Shown one piece after another: positions 46,337 through 56,120 of a DNA stretch of 64,000 nucleotides (position 1 is its first letter; each line of letters opens with the position of its first letter). This stretch comes from Cryptomeria japonica (lineage: Eukaryota; Streptophyta; Pinopsida; Cupressales; Cupressaceae), in NCBI RefSeq assembly GCF_030272615.1, contig NC_081409.1:202908449-202972448 (forward strand), read 5' to 3'. The notes below the pieces were generated by a model. The model did not search any database. It was not told the DNA's origin and saw only the letters and a program-made list of their open reading frames with translations. The translations under genes and the position numbers were made by a program.

Positions 46337-47813
46337 TGTAAAGTTCTGATGCCAAAAGCTAACAAGATGGGGGGGGGTGAATCATACAAACTTATTCTTC
46401 CATAAAATCAACAGATTCAACCTCAGTAACATATACTTCAGCAATATAACCAAAAACTCCTAAACATGCTAACTCATAAATACATAATCATCATAACACA
46501 TATAACACCAGATTTAACGTGGAAACCCAAATAGGGAAAAACCACTGTGGGATTTCGAACCCATTAAGAAATATAATCTTCTAAAGTATGCTCGGTTAAA
46601 AGCAAATGATGTTAAAGATTACAAACACATTGCTAGATGTGACCCGGCTAAGGGATTTCCCTCAGAACTGTTAAGATCTTCACTTTGTTAGAAGTGACCT
46701 TGTCAAAGGATTTCAAACACTCAACTAGAATGTTACCTTGCTAGAGGATTTACAAATAAGACTATTAGGTCCACTTGGTTAAGAGATTTTCTATCACTTA
46801 CAAAATAGCAGTAATAAAAATATATCTGCAACTTCACATCTAAAATGTTAAAGAAGAATCTATTTGCTCAAAACAATCTTGTCATGGGACTTATCTTGTC
46901 CCTCTGCTGGGCTCCCTACTCTATTATTCAAACAAGTCTTCAAGCTTCTGTGCTCGGTAATGACTATGTAGCATCCCTGTGCTTACACTTACCCGCATAC
47001 ATTATTTATCAACAATTTCTTATTTATAAACAATTTGTTGACCGCTTAATCTCCTTGATCACATTTCCCATGATCAATCATAGCCATCAGATCTTGAATC
47101 TTGACTAGGTTCAATGTATCCTTCGATCTGAAAAAATGTTTTACCTTGCCTTGGAACTTGCATTCTTTCCTAGGAACTTGTGCCAGGTTATTGTGGTTCA
47201 ATTTGTGTTATAGATCTTCCTTCTGTATTTTCCATTGTCGTAGATCTTTAACAAACTTCATGCGTGGCATACCAATCATTTATTCAATTCCAGCTCATCT
47301 GCATTCTTCATTAAATAATATTTTTATCCATCCAATGCGACCTGTCATAACTCGGTTGCAACTCGGTAAATACTAAACTTCACTCGGTAGACAGTCCGTC
47401 TTCATTAACCGATATCTATAACCTTAGGGTTTACCGACTAGGTTCTTTGCTTGGTGACATAGTATAGTATTAACCTTATAATCAACAACATATGTAGGAT
47501 ATCAAAACAATCTAAACATCATGATCTCATCATTGTCTAACTCGGTAATAGTTGCTCATTGAATAACTTATTTCTCCCCTTATTCATCACATTTTTTCTG
47601 TGTCTTTTACCGATATCTTAATTCTCGTCAAATCAATCTTCTCAAGATATGGCAACATCATACTAAATCAAAATATCAATTTCTTGACATCAATGACAAA
47701 ATAATATTATAAAGATAGTTATCATCCTCCTTTAGTTATATCAATAATCGTCAACAACCTTCTCAATATCCTTAATGAAATATCAACAATCTTCTTCTAT
47801 TGAAATGCCAACA
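46337..47813 (-). repeat. E5 5' LTR
   Basis: 1,477 bp, homologous to 40157-41658. A G-run (46368-46378 region) interrupts the terminal motif copy at 46366-46387. Confidence 0.93.
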
Positions 47814-47992
47814 AATAAGATGGAAAGGTTATAGGGATTTATGCAAAGGATTGGATAAGAGGGATGGAAGGATAGAACATAGGAGCTAGATAATGGATGG
47901 GATGTTGTAATATTTGTGTAGGAGTGGATGGAAATATCGACAAGGTCAACATTTGCACACACCTCGAAGGGTGATGGAATGAGGGAGGAATA

Positions 47993-48614
47993 GTGGATTT
48001 TATATTGTGTGAGTTTGATGGAAAGGTTGATGTGGATTTTAGGACACAAGGAACCAAAATGGAAGAAGGAGGTGACAAAGGTTTTAGGATAGTCGATATG
48101 GGAGAAGCTAGGGTAGCAAACTTGAATGCTAATTCTAATTTTTCTTTAGTGTGTAAGTCTTGTACGAGCGACTTGGGGATCCACATGGCTATTGATTTGG
48201 GTCTACTCACTTTTGAGAAATCTATAGGTGATGCTATTGATTCATTGAAGGTAATTAATGACATGTTGAGAGCTGAAATAGAAAAGAATAAAAGATTAGA
48301 AAAGGAGATAAGTGCATGGAAGAATTATGTTCAACAATTTCAGGAACCATTAAGACATCAGAGTCTAGTAGCTACAGCACCATCTTTTCTTCCTCTAGAA
48401 TCAGTTGATCATATGGAGAAAATGAGGAACTCTGCATAGTTGATGGATGCATGGATAGAAGATTCATATACTAGAGTTAACGAGTTAATGAAGGGAATAT
48501 TGAAGACACTCAATACAGTTATAAAGGTTCTTGGGAGAACTCATGTCCTCATCGAATCCTTTGAAGTATTTTCTCATGCTAGAGATGCCATCATTCCAGT
48601 ACTGCATGTGTGAG
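47993..48614 (+). pseudogene. Decayed coiled-coil ORF, unknown family
   Basis: 148 codons from 47993 to a TAG at 48437, then the same frame continues 58 more codons to TGA at 48612, where the small LTR element at 48609 begins. The middle is a Lys/Glu/Leu coiled coil (AEIEKNKRLEKEI). No domain recognised. The frame end coincides with the insertion point of the next element, so the ORF was probably longer; related coiled-coil coding flavour resumes at about 50200 on the same strand. Confidence 0.5.
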
Positions 48615-48770
48615 ATTTTGCCAAGATTGAGATCTCAATGAAAAGTACAAAATAGAGAGACAAAATTTAGGACAAGAATAAACTATATTCTTGTCAATAG
48701 ATAAATGATCAAAAGATCAATAGTTGTTCAATACAATGAATATGAGCCTACTTATATAGGCAAGACTATA
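48609..48770 (-). repeat. Partial 3' LTR of the small element
   Basis: 162 bp aligning without gaps to 49614-49775, with about nine substitutions. Similarity stops abruptly at ...CTATA. Confidence 0.85.
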
Positions 48771-48792
48771 TTTTGAGGAGAACTTTGGGTAC

Positions 48793-49167
48793 TTGAACTT
48801 GGGGATTCTCACATGTGACCCCATTCTTGATCCTTGTATTCCATCTCCTCCTATTGATATCACATCACCTATTGCACCTGATGATGTAGCTAGTGCGACA
48901 GTTTTGCCTTCTTGTGATTCAATACAGCAAGATATTTCATGTCTTCTAGCTTCAGTTTCATGGGATAATTACTTGACAGACATTGCAGGTTTGTTTGTGG
49001 AATCCTACATTGTAGATTTGGGAGACGTCATTGATGATATTCATCTTCTCTTTGATGAAGATTATCCTTCTTTGATTGTTGCAAGGGCACACTCTGACCC
49101 TCTTGTCCATTCTCTATATGATCATTCTTTCAAGGTTGACATGATTGTGGATTATTATGTACAATAG
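48793..49167 (+). pseudogene. Unrecognised ORF trapped inside the small LTR element
   Basis: 124 codons starting MNLGILTCDPILDPC, acidic and rich in Asp, Ser, Pro and Ile, with no motif I recognise. After the TAG the same frame continues (LEEVSLSLRRHVSL). It lies antisense to the surrounding element, so it is either older sequence caught by rearrangement or a captured fragment. An 18-bp tandem duplication (CGCCACTAGATCTTGGAG) lies downstream at about 49232-49267. Possibly part of an old retroelement polyprotein. Confidence 0.4.
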
Positions 49168-49602
49168 TTGGAGGAGGTCTCTTTATCCTTGAGGAGACAT
49201 GTGAGTCTTTGAGACTTGTGCTACATTCATCGCCACTAGATCTTGGAGCGCCACTAGATCTTGGAGTGCCTTTTTTCAAAAATGTGGAGCAGTTCACCAC
49301 CTTTGGAGGGGGTAACTTTCAGCATCGACATGGGGAGACTTGAGAAAAAATATTTGTATTTTTTGTGATTTTTTTTTCAAAAAACAATTCATTTTACAAT
49401 TCGCAGAAATCATATTGAAAAAGTTTTTTTTAAACAAAAAATCAAATCAAAAAAGAAAAAAATAAATTTGGGGGAGTCGTAACCCCCACCCCCGACACCT
49501 TCGTACTTCTTCTGTAGGGCCTACTGGTTTCCTTGCAGCCACTGCCCTTGCAGATTCTCTTTTCGACCTCCAGGCCCGCAGTCCTCCCCGACCGCCAAAC
49601 AC

Positions 49603-49613
49603 CTCTGATACCA
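49603..49613 (-). other. tRNA primer-binding site of the small element
   Basis: Sense TGGTATCAGAG directly follows the LTR. The leader beyond it is notably GC-rich (49480-49600). Confidence 0.8.
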
Positions 49614-50184
49614 TGTGAGATTTTGCCAAGATCAAGAGCTCAATGAAAAGTACAAAATGGAGAGACAAAATATAGGACAAGAATAAATTGTATTCTCATC
49701 AATAGATAAATGATCAAAAGATCAATAGTTGTTCAATACAATGAATATGAGCCTGCTTATATAGGCAAGGCTATATGGATATGTGAGCACACAAACATAA
49801 CATGTGGCTCAATAAGAAACAAGGGTAGGTAGGAAATAAGTGTGGTAGGTAGGAGAAACAATAAAATATTCCACATGAGGCGGATCACCCACCAAAGGTG
49901 TAATTATCACTCCACAATAAGTGGATATGATAAAGTAGTAACAAGATCACACCAAAAAGGGTGGAAATTCTCCTACACGCACTATCCCAATGTGGCACAA
50001 ACACCCAACTGTCTCATACCCAAACTACTATGAAATACATTATCCTAAGTAAACTTAAGTAAGGTGTAATAATATCCAAGATGAATAATTAATTATACCA
50101 ACAACAAGTAATAACGAAAACACTTAGGGAAGTTTTATTAAAAGAGAAGATAAGAAGAGAAGGATCTACCCTGGGGTTTCTACA
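49614..50184 (-). repeat. 5' LTR of the small element
   Basis: 571 bp, plus-strand ends TGTGAGATTTTG and GGGTTTCTACA. Lacks the GATTCACCCC motif of the main Copia group. Confidence 0.75.
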
Positions 50185-52211
50185 ATGGAGTAGTCTACTT
50201 CACATGAAGAAAATCATTTTTTACGAGATTAGAAATAGAAATTCAAGATGATATGCACCCGATTCATGATAAGATAGTGGAAATGGCACAAATTATTTTA
50301 GAAAGAAAGGTTAAGCCTAGGACTATTATAAAATCTAGAGTTGGAGGAAAGAATAAGACTTATCTTCCATGGGAATGATGGAATGATCACCAAAGGATAA
50401 TTGGATGATATGCTTGAGTTTGTGGTATTAGCTAGCAAGACTCAAGAACTTGAACCTGAATGGGAGAATGTCATCATCCAAGCTTTCGATGAGGTCATGC
50501 ACATGGAAGAATAGTTTAAGTCTCTACCTGGGATCCCAATGACAGAGATAGATGGTATAGTGACCAAATTCATTGAATATGCCAGAAAGGAACGTGAGAA
50601 AGGAAATAAGATTCTAGAAGACAGTTTGTTATGATCCTACTTGCTAGTTCATTTTCTCATGGGAGGATGCTTCCTCAATTTCTGTCAAAACATGTTATTT
50701 TCTCATTGGTTGTTTCCATGATGATGTTTATCTAGATAGGGTTTCATTTGCACTAAACCCTAATTAGGGTTTAGGTGGAAAATTCTTATCCCTTGATCCC
50801 CATTCGGTCTTGGCCCTTCATTGTATTTGGGAGTATTATATTAAATCCACTCATTTCATTTGTAAAGGTTAATAATAAATAGGGATTTTGATTAAAAAAT
50901 TAGTAAGAGAGATATTAGATATTAGAAATAGAATTCAAGAGTGATAAGAGAGGGACTTGGAGAATTGTTGTTGTTTGGATTTTGGATTAATAAAATATTG
51001 AAGAACATATTAATATGCTGCAACTGCAATCATTTTGGCCACACTACAAAATACTACAGAACTAAAGTTATCAAGAAAATGAATGTCATAGATGTTGCTC
51101 CAATGTTGCAACTGAGCAAAGGAGGGAGATCAAGCCAGTTTTGAGAATGAAACAGAGCAAAAATAATATGCAAAATAAGAAGGATAATTCAATGGGCCAA
51201 CATGATGTATTCCATGTACAAGTGACATCTTTGAAAGCTTAAGGAGAAGCAGGACCTTATGGGAAGCTAAGTATGATAACATCTTTCACCCCCAAAATTT
51301 CTTGTAGAATAAGTGATTCAAAGAGATTGGAAGTGAGGACATGGAAGCTGATTAGAATAAAGATGGTTTATATTTGTTAAACTGACATTGAGTTTGATTA
51401 AGATTTCAAATATCAGTTGTAAGTGCTTGTAGTGGAGAAGTTTATCCCTTGGTTGGATATGAAGTTTAGAAAATGTTGGCATATAGATTACTATGAAAGG
51501 GAATTTAATTGAAGTTACACACTTGCATATGTAAGGTTGAGCATGGTTGTAAGTGCTAAAAGTAATTTGCATTCAATTGACATAGTGACAGTGATGAAAA
51601 GGTTGAAAACAATGTGCTACATCAAAGCTCATTCATGAAGAAACTGATTCTTGCCAAGGTTCTGAGTATAGATTTAAAAAGGTTTGAGCATATATTCAGT
51701 GTCACATAGATACTTGTGACAATACTTATCTTTAGCGGTTGAAGGATAAGTATGGTGAAGCATGAAAATGGAATTATTGAAATAACCAACATGAGGGTAT
51801 TGAGGAAGTTATATAGCTACAACATAGGAGGAGTTGAATTAGTTAAGATGGATTTATATCCAGTTAATGTTGAAGGTGAAAGAACAGTGTGCATGGGAAC
51901 AATTGTTGTGAGTATGTAACAATAGAGGCTATATGCTTGCAAAAACAGGACTACAAGAGGAGTGAATGATTGATGCCACGGGCATGAAGGACAAAGAAGG
52001 AAATGGTGAATGTATTGCAAAGATAGATAAAGCATTAAATCTAAATCCTAGCTATGGTGAATAGTAAATTTGGTGTTAGGAGTGTTGGCATAACTGATGA
52101 AGATGATGATGATGATGATGATGAGATGAGAAGATGACCTATAGATGATGATGAGATGAGAAGATGACATGTAAAGTTCATATGACCAGGTATATGTTGT
52201 CAAGGGGAGAT
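50185..52211 (+). other. Decayed internal region upstream of a plus-strand LTR
   Basis: 50200-50640 has coding flavour with many stops (for example VEMAQIILERKVKPRTIIK). At 51016-51057 a knuckle-like CCNCNHFGHTTKYY is visible, with the last Cys changed to Tyr. 52090-52165 is GAT-rich with a duplicated GATGAGATGAGAAGATGAC. The region ends in a purine tract (GTCAAGGGGAGAT, about 52199-52211) abutting TGTTGG at 52212, so it is likely the internal part of an old plus-strand LTR element. No pol domains seen. Confidence 0.45.
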
Positions 52212-53626
52212 TGTTGGCTTGATGATGATGATATAATTGTAATACGATGTTTGATGACTTTATTTGTGTTGTCATTGATGGCAACCTTGTTTGTTTAGTC
52301 ATCTAGGTCATCTAAACCAACCGGTAGTGGAATGAGTTAGACAGCAAAATTGCTAAGTTGTTGTCAACCAATAAATAGGAATAGATCGAGCGGTGATCAA
52401 GCGATTTGTACAGACGATTGGAGAAGATTCAGGTGTTGTGGTTTAGAATATATGTTCATAACATTGGCATGAGTCTATAATTGAAATTGCATCAAGTTTA
52501 GTGAACCGAAAAACACATTTATAATTGATTGTTATGAACTTTGTGAAGAAGAATGAATATCTGTATCAGATCTTTAACTGGTAATGATTTAAGGTTTGGC
52601 AATGGATCTTATCATGATCATAAATTAGTGATGACATGTCATAATTTGTGTGTAACGATGAGATGGTGTTTGAGCGTGTATAAGGATCGGATTTCTTGGG
52701 AAACAACAAAATGCTTAAAAGAATGAAACAAGGGTTTGATTGCTTATCAAATCGATGTGTGGTGATCACTCAATGACAAAAATCATCTAAAAATTTGTTG
52801 TATAATCTATAATGTATTTTGACAGTGTTTTATTGCGCTAAATGTAAATTCATTGTATCTTGTTGATGTAATTAGGGTTTGTAGCCACCCTAACTGAAAA
52901 GTGTATTGAGGGCTAGTTGGAGAAGAGATTTTGTGTCGGTAGTTTGAGAATAAACTATTGCCAAACCAGTTTGAAGTATCTGCATGTGTGTAGTAGAGTT
53001 GTGCTGAAAAGGATTTGTACTAGGAAGCAAGGTAGTGTTTTAATCAGATCATTTGCCCTGTTTTTCCCTATCAGTTACATCAGTTTAAAATCCCTTAACC
53101 AGGTGGACCCTAACAGGTCTTATATTGTAAATCCCTTCACCAGGTGGCCCATTAACTTGAGTTTGAAATCCTCTAAGAAGGATACACTTAATAGGGTAGA
53201 GCTCCTAACAGGGTTGAGGCAAAATCCCTTGACTGGGTGACTCCTAACAGGGTCTGCACTTAACCGGACATATTGTAAGCTCTTAACCAAGATAGGTCTT
53301 TAACGAGGCGCATTCCAAAAGAGTTCTAATACATATTGTGGGTTTTAATTCCCACCGTGGTTTTCTTATTTGGGTTTCCACATCAAAAATCTATGTGTTC
53401 ATGTGGTGGATGCATTGTTGATTTGTGCATCTGATATCTTTACTTTATTTTCATATTGATGAACACTTGAGTGAATGGTTTGTTAAATCAACTTAGAAGA
53501 TTGTTTAAGTAGTTACTAGTATAGTTTTGTGAAGTGTTGCGGATTTTTTTTATTACTAAGTCACCCCCCCCCCCCCACCTCGCCCCGCCCCGCCCTCTTA
53601 GTAATAACTGGATCCTCATAATAACA
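52212..53626 (+). repeat. E7 LTR with PPT on its left and PBS on its right
   Basis: 1,415 bp from TGTTGGCTTGATG to ...CTCATAATAACA. It carries R-type units such as AAATCCCTTAACCAGGTGGA and TAACAGGGT (53085-53300), and a terminal motif expanded by a long C-run (53562-53605). A PPT precedes it and a PBS plus gag follow, so internal sequence flanks it on both sides. Confidence 0.75.
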
Positions 53627-53640
53627 ATTCATATCAGAGC
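53627..53640 (+). other. E7 tRNA primer-binding site, degraded
   Basis: ATTCATATCAGAGC follows the LTR; relative to TGGTATCAGAGC the GG is changed to CA. Confidence 0.65.
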
Positions 53641-53664
53641 CCTAGGCCATAGTTCTGGGAGCAT

Positions 53665-54536
53665 GTGGTAAATAAGTACACACCTCCTACTGATACTCTG
53701 ACTACAAATCAACTCAAGGAGAAGGAGGAGAACATTCAAGCACTACAAGACATTTTAAGTACTATTTTTTATTCTGAGTACATTGATGTTCATGGTTTAG
53801 AAACCGCTTATGAAATTTGGGAAAAGTTGAAGTTGATTTATGGTGGAGATGAGCATGTGCAAAAAGCTAAAGAAGAAATCCTAAGAGGTCATTTTAATGA
53901 CATGAGGATGATGGAAGGAGAGAACATCGCCCAGTACAAACAAAGAATAAAAGAAGTAGTTGGAGGAATCAAAAGTGCTGGTGGAACCATAGTAGAAGAC
54001 ACGGTGGTAAGTAAAATGCTTAGAACCTTACTTCCTTCTTATTCTATTAGAGTATCTGCTATCAAATAATTGAGGTCGGTCAGCAAAGATAAAGTTATAG
54101 TTGACTCATTGATAGGCAATCTTACTGCTTTTGAATTGAATAGCTTTGACAATAGTGTACCTAGAGAAGAATCTGGTTTCAAAGCATCAGTATCTAATGT
54201 ACCATTAAGAAAAGGAAATGATGTCTATCATAACCATGAATTTAGGTCAAGTCATCATGGCAGTGGTACTGAAGGAGTGGATGATGAACATAACTTGATG
54301 GAAATTGAGGCTTTATTGGCAAAGAAACTTCCTAGAGGCACCGATAAGTACAAAGGAAATATTCCTCTTAAGTGATTCTCATGTAACAAAATAAGACAAA
54401 TTGCTGCTAATTATCCTAATAGTGATAAGAAAGAAAAGTTCAGAAAGTTTAAGGGAAAAGGTAAGAAATTTTTTTATGTTGCAGTAGATGAAGGTGTTAC
54501 CAATAAGGAATCAGAGGATGAAGATAATGAGGAAAT
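53665..54536 (+). pseudogene. E7 Copia gag, interrupted by E6
   Basis: Begins 25 bp after the PBS. 53665-54069 matches the gag core of E5 (IWEKLKLIYGGDEHVQKAK, KMLRTLLPSYSIRVSAI), followed by a stop and then 54070-54375 in a second frame segment (LTAFELNSFDNSVP, EALLAKKLPRG). The knuckle that follows is damaged: FSCNKIRQIAANY lacks both the first and last Cys. The frame runs on through KGKGKKFFYVAVDEG to 54536, where the E6 LTR begins with TG at 54537. The true N-terminus is uncertain. The nearest relative in the window is E5 on the opposite strand. Non-functional. Confidence 0.85.
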
Positions 54537-55757
54537 TGTTAGATAGTTCAGATAACTTGAAGACAACTGAGAAGGGGGGGGTGAATCAGTTGTCACAGAT
54601 TACCAGAAGCATTCAGCAATTAAACTTTAATACCGGAACCCAAAACAATAATACCTGAATAGCAGTTAATCCAATTAAGCATAAACAATAATCACATAAT
54701 AAAAGCCATCCATACAACACCAATATTTGCACATGGTAAACCCGGTAAAGGGAAAAATAACGGTGGGAAGCCTACCCACAATTAGATAATACTTTTGCAA
54801 TAAGCATGTGAATTACAATTGAGGGGCCTGCACTTGCAGGAAGGCCAATAGCCTAAAGCACACTTCTCATCACAAAAGGAGCCTCACTAACTACATACAA
54901 ATCTAGACTACAATTCGGAGAAGTGTTCAACTGCAAAAGATAACATCTCCTATGCTAGAGTACAATTCCGGTTAAGCTCAATACGGAAGGACTAAATCCT
55001 CTTACATAAACTCAATTAGATCTCCAATGATCGACCAACTCCTCTTCTTGAATGATATTACATTTATTCGCACATTACATTCCTTGACCATGACCTCTTA
55101 CACTAACCATGATGATCTACAATAAGATCTTACATTTATATATACAAACCCTCGACCATAAACAATCAGGTCAGCAACCAGACAATAAACTAATTACATA
55201 ATTACAAACCATGTTGGCCTTAGACCAAACAAGTAATATCAACACATAAGACATCCTAAAAATACATCAATAGGTCCTATCCACACATTACATTAAAGTT
55301 GGTCCATAACCTAGATCAATCGGGACCAAGTATAGGTCCACATGATTCAGCAATGATCTCCAAATGCCAAGTCTCGAACATGATCACCAACAACATCCTG
55401 AAATGCTATCAGAAGTTGCACCAACACCACTTATGCAATTCATCAAAGATCTCCATCAAAAGGTATGTCGGTGAAACCCTCGCCAGAACCAGAAACCAAT
55501 CTTCTAAGCAAGTAGGATATCATCCGATCTCCAGACCAAAACCAACTAACTAAATATGAGTATAAGTATCATGAACAAGCCAATTCTATCACCAGACTAT
55601 ACTGGAGCCTACTGGATCATACTAGATCCAAGTTAACCAAAAACCACCCAACCTACCGGGACCAGAAGGGTGTCGGCAAAGCATTCAAGCGGCTAGTGTT
55701 GACATTAATGAAAAAACATCAATGCAACACATAATCAATTCCACCAAATGGCCAACA
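54537..55757 (-). repeat. E6 3' LTR
   Basis: 1,221 bp, sense TGTTGGCCATTTGG... to ...ATCTAACA. The shared terminal motif is at 54566-54590. No second copy in the window. Confidence 0.85.
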
Positions 55758-55772
55758 ATAACCCCCTTTGGC
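55758..55772 (-). other. E6 polypurine tract
   Basis: Sense GCCAAAGGGGGTTAT abuts the 3' LTR. Confidence 0.75.
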
Positions 55773-56120
55773 ATTGATGGCAACACTCAATGTAAAAAAC
55801 ATCTAAGTACCAAGAAATGTCAAAAAAGTCTTCCCTTGTGGAAGACAACCAACAATCACCCACATATAGCTCTGAATATCAATATCTCTTCCCCTGTGAA
55901 TAATATCTCTATAAAGATCTAAATTTCTCTTTCTTTTTCACATCAATATCACTCTCCCTTTCACATCGATGCCAGAAATCTGACAGAAATATCAAAGAAA
56001 AAATATAAGCCTCAGAATCTCAAAGCTGACTACTCCTCTTGAGCAGTAGCATCCCAGATCAATGCCAGATTGAATAGTATCTCTGATAATGCATGTTGGA
56101 TTGATGTCAAACCACAAGAA

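Larger units (their letters stand above)
40157..47813 (-). mobile_element. E5: complete Copia LTR retrotransposon
   Basis: 7,657 bp with direct LTRs (40157-41658 and 46337-47813), PBS, a single-frame gag-pol and PPT. The left flank ataag (40152-40156) recurs at 47815-47819, one base beyond the predicted right LTR end, so the target duplication is ataag with a one-base uncertainty in the LTR terminus. Its LTRs carry both the R-type AAATCC...AGGTNAC repeats and the GATTCACCCC terminal motif, so it shares LTR organisation with the pol-less E2 and E3. All catalytic motifs are visible, but the frame has several stops. Confidence 0.95.
48609..50184 (-). mobile_element. Small TRIM/LARD-like LTR element, rearranged
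   Basis: A full LTR (49614-50184, 571 bp) carries a PBS at its inner edge (49603-49613, sense TGGTATCAGAG). A 162-bp partial copy of the same LTR end lies at 48609-48770 in the same orientation. The interior (about 840 bp) has a GC-rich leader on the minus strand but no gag or pol; instead it contains a plus-strand ORF (48793-49167). The partial LTR lacks its promoter-side half, so the 3' end has been rearranged or deleted. No target duplication found. Confidence 0.7.

Noticed and set aside
47783-48264. Minus-strand ORFs of 88 and 141 codons
   Set aside because: Antisense to the coiled-coil ORF at 47993 and spanning the E5 LTR edge; no protein-like features.
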